Assembly (NCBI GenBank): GCA_012843025.1
Contig: DURT01000017.1
Coordinates: 1 to 40,714 of the forward strand
Reading direction: 5' to 3'
From: Tissierellia bacterium
Lineage (GTDB): Bacteria; Bacillota; Clostridia; Tissierellales; Sedimentibacteraceae
Length of the DNA stretch: 40,714 nt
The number at the start of each line of letters is the position of its first letter. The first letter of the stretch is position 1. The notes under the pieces were generated by a model. The model ran no database searches and was not told the origin of the DNA. It saw nothing but the letters and a program-made list of their open reading frames with translations. Of this stretch, positions 25,900-33,184 are shown piece after piece. The position numbers and the translations under genes are program-made.

Positions 25900-26529
25900 T
25901 TACTCCTGTCTGTTTTTATACAATTCTAGTTGTCTTCGATATAAATACTTTGTTATTATGTCCTCGTAGGAAGTGGTCATGTTTTCAAAGGCGCAGCCGT
26001 AATTTTTACCAGAAAGGTTACCGGTGTTATCGTAGGTTTTATCTATTCTTATAATTTTGGCTTTCAATAACAGCACTATATTTTCCTCACAGGAAAAACT
26101 AAAAGTAATAACATCGTTTATATAAAGCTCATAATTTGAAGAAATTAACATACCACCAATACTTAAATTAAGTACATGAATTTTCATGTTGGGAAAATCC
26201 TTTGTTATATTTTCATCATTTCTCCACAAACTTTCAACATTAAAAGTTAAGTCTGTAGGCACCTTTAAGGATTTTCTTCTTTCAATAGGAGGTTCCCTTC
26301 TATTAATTACAGCATTAAGCTGAATTTTGGAAGCTACTGTAACCTGACAATGGTATTTGTGTATACCGTTTATTTCGTCATAAACTTCAATCATTATCTT
26401 TGTTTTAGCTTTTAATAGGGGCAAATTATCCCCTTTTACTTTTATTAAATGACTGTCTAAGCTTAGAACGAAACCTTTTCCTATAATTTTTTTTCCATTA
26501 TCATATATTTTTACTAGCTTACCTTTCAT
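25900..26529 (-). CDS. PilZ domain protein (YcgR/FlgV-like)
   Basis: I choose the ATG at 26529, since AAGGA lies 8 bases upstream. Two earlier ATG codons (26538, 26535) overlap the SD. The 209 residues form an N-terminal YcgR-like domain (about 1-65) and a PilZ domain with ERRKSLKVP (near 75) and LNLSIGGML (NxSxxG, near 118). PilZ proteins of this type bind cyclic di-GMP and slow the flagellar motor or change export. The usual RxxxR reads RKSLK here, so the second Arg is Lys. The gene overlaps the FlhB-C gene by about 11 bases. Confidence 0.9.
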   Translation of the reverse strand: MKGKLVKIYDNGKKIIGKGFVLSLDSHLIKVKGDNLPLLKAKTKIMIEVYDEINGIHKYHCQVTVASKIQLNAVINRREPPIERRKSLKVPTDLTFNVESLWRNDENITKDFPNMKIHVLNLSIGGMLISSNYELYINDVITFSFSCEENIVLLLKAKIIRIDKTYDNTGNLSGKNYGCAFENMTTSYEDIITKYLYRRQLELYKNRQE

Positions 26530-26806
26530 TGGCATCATCCTTAGGAATTTTAAAACTTAGAAAGTAAACATAAATATCTACAATTGTGCTGTAAAGTTCT
26601 GGCGGAATTTCACTGCCTATGCTAAGCTGAGATAAAAGGGCAGACAAGGAGGCATCCCTGTATACAGGAACGCCGGTTTCTTCTGCAATTTCGGCTATCT
26701 TATCTGCTATATAGCCTGAACCAGAAGCAATTATTACAGGAGCCCTGTCCTTGTTTGCATTATATTTAAGAGCAACTGCCTGCTTAGTTTCACTAAATTG
26801 TGACAT
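26519..26806 (-). CDS. Free FlhB C-terminal-domain protein (YlqH/FlhX type)
   Basis: Encodes 95 residues with no membrane helix. The sequence TKQAVALKYNANKDRAPVII lines up with FlhB THYAVAIGYNIEKDNAPLVL just after its NP/TH cleavage point. The end (IPPELYSTIVDIYVYFLSF) matches IPVELYEPVAEVLAWVYRL. It therefore resembles a ready-cut FlhB C-fragment. Such YlqH-type proteins pair with a FliK-like YlqG protein, as here (overlap of 14 bases). A role in export specificity is likely but unproven. Confidence 0.88.
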   Translation of the reverse strand: MSQFSETKQAVALKYNANKDRAPVIIASGSGYIADKIAEIAEETGVPVYRDASLSALLSQLSIGSEIPPELYSTIVDIYVYFLSFKIPKDDANER

Positions 26807-28214
26807 CTACAATTTTCTTCCTTTCAGCCAAATTTGAAAATACTTCATTAAACTTTCGGACTTTGATACATTCTTCCACCGATACATCTTCTACTATTAT
26901 ACCATTTTTGATCAAAATTTCAGCTAAATCTTTTTTAATTTTTTCCCTGTAGGAAGATAAGGTAGTGGGAACGGAAACATTTAAGGATAACTTTGTTCCC
27001 CTTAATTTCAAAACTGATTCGAAATATCCTAAGTTTTGAATATCAAAGGTTATAAATACCTTGTAGGCCGGTTCATAATCCATTGGTGATTTTTTCTTGT
27101 TTCCTTCATTCTCTTCCTTGCCTATCCATATTTCAGAAAACATAAACATTCCCTTATAATTTAAAGGCAAAAACATATGCATAAGGGGAATATTGATATT
27201 TTGACTAAAGAGAAGAGAATCTGTCATTTCCCCCATTAAAGCCTTGGTAACTGGATTTTCACTGTCCAAGGCTCCTTTTTTTATAAGGGTTAAAAAAGAT
27301 TCCATGGAAGTGTTTTTTGCAGTAGATGCCTTTTCAAAAGTATTTATTAAGGACATCTTCAGGGATTCTACTTCTTTGTCTTCCATATTAAAATTATATT
27401 TTATATATTCAAGCAAATTCTCCAAATCATAAGAAAAGTTGCTTTCCAAAGCATATTCCAGCCTTATTAAGTTGTGAACCAACAGAGATACGTAATCCCT
27501 TACCACACCAAAGTCGTTCATCTTGGATATATACCTTCCTATAAAGGGAAGTATTTCATTTTTTAATATATCTAAGTCAGTTTCTGCAGATTGTCTGATA
27601 AAAACTAACTTTTCAGTCATTTCCCTTAAAGGATTTCTTAATATTTCCGGAATATTTCTTTCAATATTTTTTAGGGCAGAACTGATGGATTTATTGGTTT
27701 CCTCTAAGGATACATAACAATCATATGTTCTTAAAAAGTTTCGTAAGAGAATTTTAAAATCCTTATTATTAGGATTGTTAACCAGTATATTTCTTAACTC
27801 TTGAAAAAAATCCCCCTGAAATTTCGTATAGGATTCCTGTTGAAATTTAAGGAAATTTAACATTTCCCTATCATCCATTTCTATACTGTTAAGGAAGGTT
27901 TCAAAAATCCCTTTTAGAAGAGGGTCCCTTACTATATTGCTATTAATAAATTGCTTATTTAATAAGAGTTTTTTTGCAGCTTCCGACAGAATAGGAGAGT
28001 TTTGCAATGACTTAATAAATCTTTGAAAAACAGAGTCAGGATGATAGTGGAAAAGATCCTGTTTTACTTGACTTTGGGCTTCCTCCCTGGGAGTTTGGGT
28101 AACTCTTTTAGGATCCACCGGGCTAAAAGGTATTTCAGTATTAACCTTAGGTTTATTGACTACGTTACTGCTTAAATTATTGTTAGGATTTATACTAATA
28201 TTATTGTTTAACAT
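26793..28214 (-). CDS. FliK-like hook-length control domain protein (YlqG type)
   Basis: Encodes 473 residues. The N-terminus is Asn/Pro-rich and disordered (about 1-55), and a long alpha-helical middle (about 60-330) follows. The C-terminal segment FITFDIQNLGYFESVLKLRGTKLSLNVSVPTTLSSYREKIKKDLAEILIKNGI (about 390-445) resembles the FliK Flg_hook domain in layout. With the FlhB-C gene downstream this reproduces the ylqG-ylqH pair. The start ATG has AGGAG 6 bases upstream, and a sigma-D-like promoter lies about 35 bases before it. Identity with canonical FliK is low, so FliK-like rather than FliK. Confidence 0.75.
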   Translation of the reverse strand: MLNNNISINPNNNLSSNVVNKPKVNTEIPFSPVDPKRVTQTPREEAQSQVKQDLFHYHPDSVFQRFIKSLQNSPILSEAAKKLLLNKQFINSNIVRDPLLKGIFETFLNSIEMDDREMLNFLKFQQESYTKFQGDFFQELRNILVNNPNNKDFKILLRNFLRTYDCYVSLEETNKSISSALKNIERNIPEILRNPLREMTEKLVFIRQSAETDLDILKNEILPFIGRYISKMNDFGVVRDYVSLLVHNLIRLEYALESNFSYDLENLLEYIKYNFNMEDKEVESLKMSLINTFEKASTAKNTSMESFLTLIKKGALDSENPVTKALMGEMTDSLLFSQNINIPLMHMFLPLNYKGMFMFSEIWIGKEENEGNKKKSPMDYEPAYKVFITFDIQNLGYFESVLKLRGTKLSLNVSVPTTLSSYREKIKKDLAEILIKNGIIVEDVSVEECIKVRKFNEVFSNLAERKKIVDVTI

Positions 28215-28225
28215 AAAATCTCCTG

Positions 28226-28244
28226 TAAGGTATAGTAGACCTTA
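28226..28244 (-). repeat. Inverted repeat in leader of the minus-strand cassette
   Basis: TAAGGT, a 7-base spacer, ACCTTA. It lies between the sigma-D-like -10 (28250-28257) and the SD of the FliK-like gene, so it would form at the 5' end of that transcript. It could be an operator or an mRNA-stabilising stem. Confidence 0.35.
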
Positions 28245-28249
28245 TAATT

Positions 28250-28276
28250 ATATCGGATTATTCTATACTTTTGTTA
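28250..28276 (-). promoter_or_regulatory. Sigma-D-like promoter of minus-strand cassette
   Basis: Read on the minus strand: TAAC (28276-28273), 15-base spacer, TCCGATAT (28257-28250). Against TAAA-N15-GCCGATAT this is 3 of 4 and 7 of 8. It faces the FliK-like gene and is back-to-back with a similar site for cheA. Confidence 0.65.
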
Positions 28277-28316
28277 AGCAAATAATCATAATTTTCAAAA
28301 AAATTATTATAAGAAC

Positions 28317-28343
28317 TTAATAATTTGTATTTTAGGTCGATAT
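28317..28343 (+). promoter_or_regulatory. Sigma-D-like promoter of cheA operon
   Basis: TTAA (28317-28320), 15-base spacer, GTCGATAT (28336-28343); 3 of 4 and 7 of 8 matches to the sigma-D consensus. The predicted start of transcription near 28350 lies before the cheA SD (28364-28369) and after the TTG at 28325, which supports the ATG start for cheA. Confidence 0.7.
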
Positions 28344-28375
28344 TAAAGGTAAGGGATATTACTAAGGAGAGTATT

Positions 28376-30358
28376 ATGGAGAATAATTTTGCCGTACTTG
28401 ATATGTATCTATTTGAAACAAATACACTATTAGATCAATTAGATGATATTTTACTTAAAGCTGAAAGTGAACGAAAATTTGATAAGGAATGCATAGATGA
28501 AATATTCAGGATTATGCATACCATCAAAGGTTCATCTGCCATGATGCAGTTTGACAGCATAATGACTATTTCCCATAAAATTGAAGATCTGTTCTACTAT
28601 ATCAGGGAAAATGGTATTGAACAGAAGTATAATGAAGAATTAGTGAATTTAGTATTTAAATTTACGGACTTCATAAAAGTAGAAATTTCTAAAATCGAAA
28701 AGGGACAAAAACTTGAAGAAAACTTAGAGCCCTTCGAAAAGGAAATAACTGATTTCATGAAAACTATCGGAGGGGATAGTTCTGTCCTTAAAACTCAAAA
28801 TGAGGAAGTAGCAGTTACTGAAACTTCTTCTGACAGCAAGTATGCCATAAAAATAATTTTTGACGATGAAATTGAAATGGAAAATTTAAGGGCTTTCCTA
28901 TTGGTTAACCAACTGAAGGAAGCTGAAATCCAATTTAAATACAAGCCGGAAAATGTGGACAGCAATCCAGAAACAGCTGAAGAAATTATCAAGGAAGGAT
29001 TTTTTATCTACATAGATGATAAGGAATCCTTAGATGTGGCAGTAAATGTGGTTAAAGGGGCATTAAATGTAAAGAACTATACTATAATTGAGTTCGAGAC
29101 CGATGAAAAGGATGAAACCCCCGAGGAAACAGAAGAAAAGACAGATGTTCCAAAGAATACTTTAACTAGAAACGATAAGCAAAGTTTAATAACTGTAAAT
29201 CTTGCAAAATTAAACAAGTTAGTGGACATTGTGGGAGAGTTGGTTATTGCTGAATCCATGGTAGAGTCGGACCCAGATATTAAAAACTTAAATTCTGAAA
29301 GTTTTAATAAAGCAACCCGACAAGTAAGAAAACTTACTGATGAACTTCAGGATATTGTTATGTCCTTAAGAATGGTTCCTGTATCCGGTATATTCCAAAG
29401 GATGAAAAGAATAGTAAGGGATATGGGCAAGGAACTGAAAAAGGATGTAGACCTTATTATAGTAGGGGAAGATACGGAGATTGATAAAACTATTGTAGAC
29501 AGCATATCAGACCCTATTATGCACCTTGTAAGAAATGCCATGGACCACGGTATAGAAGGGGAAGAAGAAAGAATTAAAAAGGGAAAGAATAAAAAAGGAA
29601 AAATCCGATTATCTGCAGCCAATACGGGAGGAGAAATTCTCATAACCGTTGAAGATGACGGAAAAGGTCTGGACCCTGAGGAAATACTGCAAAAGGCCAA
29701 GAAAAAGGGACTTCTTACAAAGGCAGAAAGCGAATATACAGAAAAGGACATTTATCAATTATTGATGATTCCTGGATTTTCCACAAATGAAGAAGTAACA
29801 GAGTATTCAGGCAGAGGTGTGGGGATGGATGTGGTGAAGTCCAATGTGGAAAAAGTGGGAGGAACTGTAGTAGTAGACAGTACACCAGGACTAGGAACTA
29901 AAATAATCTTTAAAATACCTCTTACACTTACCATAGTCTCAGGTATGCAGGTAGTAGTAGGAGATTCCGAGTTCATAATTCCCATTAAGAATATTCAGCA
30001 ATCCTTTATGGCAAAGGAAGAAGAAATAATAAGAAACGATGAACAGCATCAAGATAAGGAAATGATAATAGTAAGGGAAAAATGCTATCCTATTTTAAGA
30101 CTTCACCAGCATTTCAACATAGATACCAAGGTAACCAATATTGAAGATGGAATACTGATACTTGTGGAATCGGGCTACAGCAGAATTTGCTTATTTGCAG
30201 ATGATATAGTAAGTGAGCTGCAGGTGGTGGTTAAACCCCTTCCCGTTTTATTAAACAAGTACAATCTTAAAGAATCAGGTATTTCCGGATGTTCCATCCT
30301 AGGAGACGGAAGTATTAATTTAATTTTAGATGTAGGAAATTTAATAGAAAGTATGTAG
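28376..30358 (+). CDS. cheA: Chemotaxis histidine kinase CheA
   Basis: Starts at ATG 28376 with AAGGAG 6 bases upstream; 660 residues. Domains are: HPt with phospho-His H48 (MHTIKGSSAMMQF); a P2-like CheY-binding domain (about 145-240); a dimerisation helix pair (about 270-330); and an ATPase with N box near 380-395 (MHLVRNAMDHGIE), DDGKGL near 425 and GRGVGMDVV near 478. A C-terminal CheW-like regulatory domain (about 525-658) ends the protein. CheA senses receptor state and phosphorylates CheY and CheB. No cheW lies in this window, so the adaptor must be encoded elsewhere. Confidence 0.97.
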   Translation: MENNFAVLDMYLFETNTLLDQLDDILLKAESERKFDKECIDEIFRIMHTIKGSSAMMQFDSIMTISHKIEDLFYYIRENGIEQKYNEELVNLVFKFTDFIKVEISKIEKGQKLEENLEPFEKEITDFMKTIGGDSSVLKTQNEEVAVTETSSDSKYAIKIIFDDEIEMENLRAFLLVNQLKEAEIQFKYKPENVDSNPETAEEIIKEGFFIYIDDKESLDVAVNVVKGALNVKNYTIIEFETDEKDETPEETEEKTDVPKNTLTRNDKQSLITVNLAKLNKLVDIVGELVIAESMVESDPDIKNLNSESFNKATRQVRKLTDELQDIVMSLRMVPVSGIFQRMKRIVRDMGKELKKDVDLIIVGEDTEIDKTIVDSISDPIMHLVRNAMDHGIEGEEERIKKGKNKKGKIRLSAANTGGEILITVEDDGKGLDPEEILQKAKKKGLLTKAESEYTEKDIYQLLMIPGFSTNEEVTEYSGRGVGMDVVKSNVEKVGGTVVVDSTPGLGTKIIFKIPLTLTIVSGMQVVVGDSEFIIPIKNIQQSFMAKEEEIIRNDEQHQDKEMIIVREKCYPILRLHQHFNIDTKVTNIEDGILILVESGYSRICLFADDIVSELQVVVKPLPVLLNKYNLKESGISGCSILGDGSINLILDVGNLIESM

Positions 30359-30360
30359 AT

Positions 30361-31170
30361 ATGATAAAGCTTACAGATAAGGAATTTTTAGATTTTGTAA
30401 AATATATGCACGAAAATTACGGCATAGATCTTTCAAAAAAAAGAGTTTTAATCGAAGGAAGACTGTCCAATTTGATAATTAAAAAAGGAATGACCAGCTT
30501 TGGAGAATTTCTTGAAAGCGTAAAAAAGAATAACAAGGATGAAATAACTGCACTGGTAAATAAACTTACTACAAATTACACTTATTTTTACAGAGAGGAA
30601 AATCACTTCAATTATTTAAGGGAAGTGATTTTGCCCAGAATTGAAAAAGAAAACAAAACTAAAACAATAAATATCTGGAGTGCTGGTTGTTCATCAGGGG
30701 AAGAACCCTATACCATAGCAATGGTACTGGATGATTATTTCAAGTTTGGAATAGCAAACTGGAGAATAAATATTACAGCCACCGATATTTCGGAAAATGT
30801 TCTTTCTAAGGCAAGAGAAGGAGTATATTCTTCAGAGAGTATAAAAAAACTGCCAGATTCATATAAAAAGAAATACTTTCAAAAAATAAGTGATGATGAA
30901 TACCAAGTGGTTGATGAAATTAAAAAATATGTAACTTTTAAAACATTTAATTTAATGGACCCTCTTTTTGAAAAAAATAAGTATGATGTAATATTTTTAA
31001 GAAATGTAATGATATACTTCAGTCAAGAAGTGAAAATTGATATAGTAAATAAAGTCTACCAAGCATCAAAGCCGGGAGGATACTTATTAATTGGACATGC
31101 TGAAACTATACAAAGGAATAAATCAGAGTATCAGTATATAAAACCGGCTATTTATAAGAAGGAGCTATGA
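30361..31170 (+). CDS. cheR: Chemoreceptor methyltransferase CheR
   Basis: Encodes 269 residues. The all-alpha N-terminal domain (about 1-75) is followed by TNYTYFYREENHF and the S-adenosylmethionine motif INIWSAGCSSGEEPYTIAMVLDD near residue 100, then DVIFLRNVMIYFSQEVKIDIVNKVYQASKPGGYLLIGHAET. CheR methylates glutamates on methyl-accepting receptors. It starts two bases after the cheA stop, without a strong SD, so coupling is likely. Its TGA overlaps cheB (ATGA). Confidence 0.97.
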   Translation: MIKLTDKEFLDFVKYMHENYGIDLSKKRVLIEGRLSNLIIKKGMTSFGEFLESVKKNNKDEITALVNKLTTNYTYFYREENHFNYLREVILPRIEKENKTKTINIWSAGCSSGEEPYTIAMVLDDYFKFGIANWRINITATDISENVLSKAREGVYSSESIKKLPDSYKKKYFQKISDDEYQVVDEIKKYVTFKTFNLMDPLFEKNKYDVIFLRNVMIYFSQEVKIDIVNKVYQASKPGGYLLIGHAETIQRNKSEYQYIKPAIYKKEL

Positions 31171-32213
31171 TAAAGAATAAAATCAGAGTATTGATTACCG
31201 ACGATTCTATATTATTTAGAAACGTCCTGAAAAATGAATTAAGTAAAGATCAAAGCATAGAAATTGTGGGCATGGCTGCTGACCCTATTGAAGCCATGGA
31301 AAAAATAAAGCTGTTAAATCCTGACATACTTACTTTGGACATTGAAATGCCCAAGATGGACGGTTTGACATTTATTAAGAAATTAATGTCAGAGCGTCCT
31401 ATGAAAGTTGTCCTGGTCAGCTCCATGAACATAAGTGTATTTGATGCACTGCAATCCGGTGCCGTTGATTTCGTAAGAAAACCGGATATGTCATCAAATA
31501 ATGACTTGCAATCCTTTATACAAGAACTTAAAACTAAAATAAAGATTGCATCTATAGCAAAACTAGTAAATTATCAAGGCCTGACAAAAGCAAAAGATAT
31601 AAAAGAAGAACCTAAAAAGATTATATTAACTGCTAAATTAGAAACAAGCAAAATAATTGCAATAGGGGCATCAACGGGAGGTACCGAAGCAATTCTTAAA
31701 ATATTAAAGGAGTTGCCAGCAACTGCACCTCCCATTCTTATAACTCAACATATGCCTCCTGGATTTACTAAAATGTACGCAGAACGCTTAAACAGAATTT
31801 GCAGTATGGAAGTAAGGGAAGCTGCTGACGGGGACAGGGTAAAGAAAGGACTTGCATTGGTTGCCCCTGGAGATAAGCATATGCGACTTAGAAAAGATGA
31901 AGAAGGCTACTATGTAGAGTGTAAAAAAGGAGAAAAAGTAAGCGGACACTGTCCTTCAGTTGACGTGCTTTTCGATTCTGTGGCAGAGATTGCAGGGAAA
32001 AAGGCAGTAGGTATTATACTTACTGGTATGGGCAAAGACGGTGCTTCAGGTCTTATGAATATGAAGAAAGCAGGTGCCTTTACCATAGGACAGGATGAAA
32101 AAACCTCCGTAGTTTATGGAATGCCCATGGTTGCATACAACATAGGAGCCGTCCAAGTTCAGGCACCCATAGATGCAATTTCCAGTATATTATTTAAACA
32201 TTTAAATTCTTAG
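31167..32213 (+). CDS. cheB: Receptor methylesterase/deamidase CheB
   Basis: Encodes 348 residues. The receiver domain (about 1-125) has its phospho-acceptor Asp in LTLDIEMPKMDGL. The methylesterase domain (about 160-345) has the catalytic Ser in IGASTGGTEAI, His in ITQHMPPGFT and Asp in GMGKDGASGLM. It removes receptor methyl groups when phosphorylated by CheA, opposing CheR. Overlap with cheR suggests balanced synthesis of the two. Confidence 0.97.
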   Translation: MIKNKIRVLITDDSILFRNVLKNELSKDQSIEIVGMAADPIEAMEKIKLLNPDILTLDIEMPKMDGLTFIKKLMSERPMKVVLVSSMNISVFDALQSGAVDFVRKPDMSSNNDLQSFIQELKTKIKIASIAKLVNYQGLTKAKDIKEEPKKIILTAKLETSKIIAIGASTGGTEAILKILKELPATAPPILITQHMPPGFTKMYAERLNRICSMEVREAADGDRVKKGLALVAPGDKHMRLRKDEEGYYVECKKGEKVSGHCPSVDVLFDSVAEIAGKKAVGIILTGMGKDGASGLMNMKKAGAFTIGQDEKTSVVYGMPMVAYNIGAVQVQAPIDAISSILFKHLNS

Positions 32214-32227
32214 AGATAGGAGGAGCA

Positions 32228-32635
32228 ATGGCAATACTATGGAATAAAAGCTTGGAGATAGGGAATACCCTAATCGATGAGCAGCACAAAAAACTATTCG
32301 AAAAAGCAGACCAGCTTTTCGAGGCAGGTAAACAGGGCAAATCAAAGGAATACATAATACAGTTATTTGACTTTATGGACGATTATGCCAAGACTCACTT
32401 CAGAGATGAAGAAAAATATATGTTAAGCATTAATTATCCTGAATATAATCAGCAGAAGCAAATGCATGAAAGCTTCATACAAAAGCTATCAGACTTAAGG
32501 CAGGAGTATGAAAAAGCTGGAGCAAATATTACCGTAATTATCGGTGCCAACCAATTTATTTTAGACTGGCTTATTAATCATATTTCCAATGCAGACAGGA
32601 AAATAGGGGAATATGCAAGAAAAATTAAAGATTAA
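32228..32635 (+). CDS. Bacteriohemerythrin, first tandem copy
   Basis: Encodes 135 residues, full length for a single-domain hemerythrin. Ligand candidates for the di-iron site: H20 (IDEQHKKLFE), H57 and E61 (THFRDEEKYM), H80 (QMHESF), H118 and D123 (WLINHISNAD). The position expected to hold the first His of the HxxxH pair is Q76. It probably binds oxygen or senses redox state. It has a strong SD (AGGAGG) and lies 14 bases after cheB, placing it in the chemotaxis operon. Confidence 0.93.
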   Translation: MAILWNKSLEIGNTLIDEQHKKLFEKADQLFEAGKQGKSKEYIIQLFDFMDDYAKTHFRDEEKYMLSINYPEYNQQKQMHESFIQKLSDLRQEYEKAGANITVIIGANQFILDWLINHISNADRKIGEYARKIKD

Positions 32636-32649
32636 ACCAGGAGGGGAAT

Positions 32650-33060
32650 ATGGCAATACTATGGAACAAAACTTTAGAAGTAGGGGTTACACTAATTGAC
32701 GAGCAGCACAAAAAATGGTTCGAAAAAGCAGACCAGCTTTTCGAAGCAGGTAAACAGGGTAAATCCAAGGAATACATAGTCCAAATGTTTGATTTCTTGG
32801 AAGAATATACGAAAACCCACTTTAAAGACGAAGAGAAATACATGCTAAGCATAAAATATCCCGAATACAATCAGCAGAAACAAATGCACGAAGGCTTCAT
32901 AAAAAAATTAACGGAACTAAGGAAGGAATATGAAAGTGCTGGAGCAAATATTACTGTAATCATAGGGGCCAACCAATTTATTTTAGACTGGCTGACAAAC
33001 CACATATCAAAAGCCGATAAGAAAATAGGGGATTATGTAAGAAGTATGGATAAAAAGTAA
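32650..33060 (+). CDS. Bacteriohemerythrin, second tandem copy
   Basis: Encodes 136 residues. It aligns with the preceding protein without gaps over 135 residues, with about 27 differences by hand count (about 80% identity), so the pair arose by tandem duplication. It has the same ligand set, including Gln at position 76 in place of the usual His. L23 of copy one is Trp here, next to the first ligand region. SD AGGAGG. The T-rich terminator begins at the base after its stop. Confidence 0.93.
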   Translation: MAILWNKTLEVGVTLIDEQHKKWFEKADQLFEAGKQGKSKEYIVQMFDFLEEYTKTHFKDEEKYMLSIKYPEYNQQKQMHEGFIKKLTELRKEYESAGANITVIIGANQFILDWLTNHISKADKKIGDYVRSMDKK

Positions 33061-33092
33061 GGACCATTGCAATTAGATGGTCCTTTTTTTAT
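33061..33092 (+). terminator. Intrinsic terminator after hemerythrin genes
   Basis: GGACCAT (33061-33067) pairs with ATGGTCC (33077-33083), 9-base loop, followed by seven T. A classical Rho-independent terminator closing the cheA-cheR-cheB-hemerythrin unit. Confidence 0.93.
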
Positions 33093-33110
33093 TACTATGT
33101 TCCAATATAT

Positions 33111-33150
33111 TTTTCATAAAATGTTAATTTAATATAATTTGTGACGATAA
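33111..33150 (+). promoter_or_regulatory. Overlapping promoter-like sites before fliD
   Basis: Two candidates overlap. A sigma-A type: TTTTCA (33111-33116), 16 bases, TATAAT (33133-33138). A sigma-D type: TTAA (33124-33127), 15 bases, GACGATAA (33143-33150; 6 of 8). They lie after the terminator and about 35-50 bases before the fliD ATG. Confidence 0.5.
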
Positions 33151-33184
33151 TATTATTAGATATCAATAGGAAAGGAAGAATCTT

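Noticed and set aside
28325..28375. Longer CheA starting at TTG 28325
   Set aside because: That start would lie upstream of the predicted transcription start and has no SD site; ATG 28376 has AAGGAG at ideal spacing.
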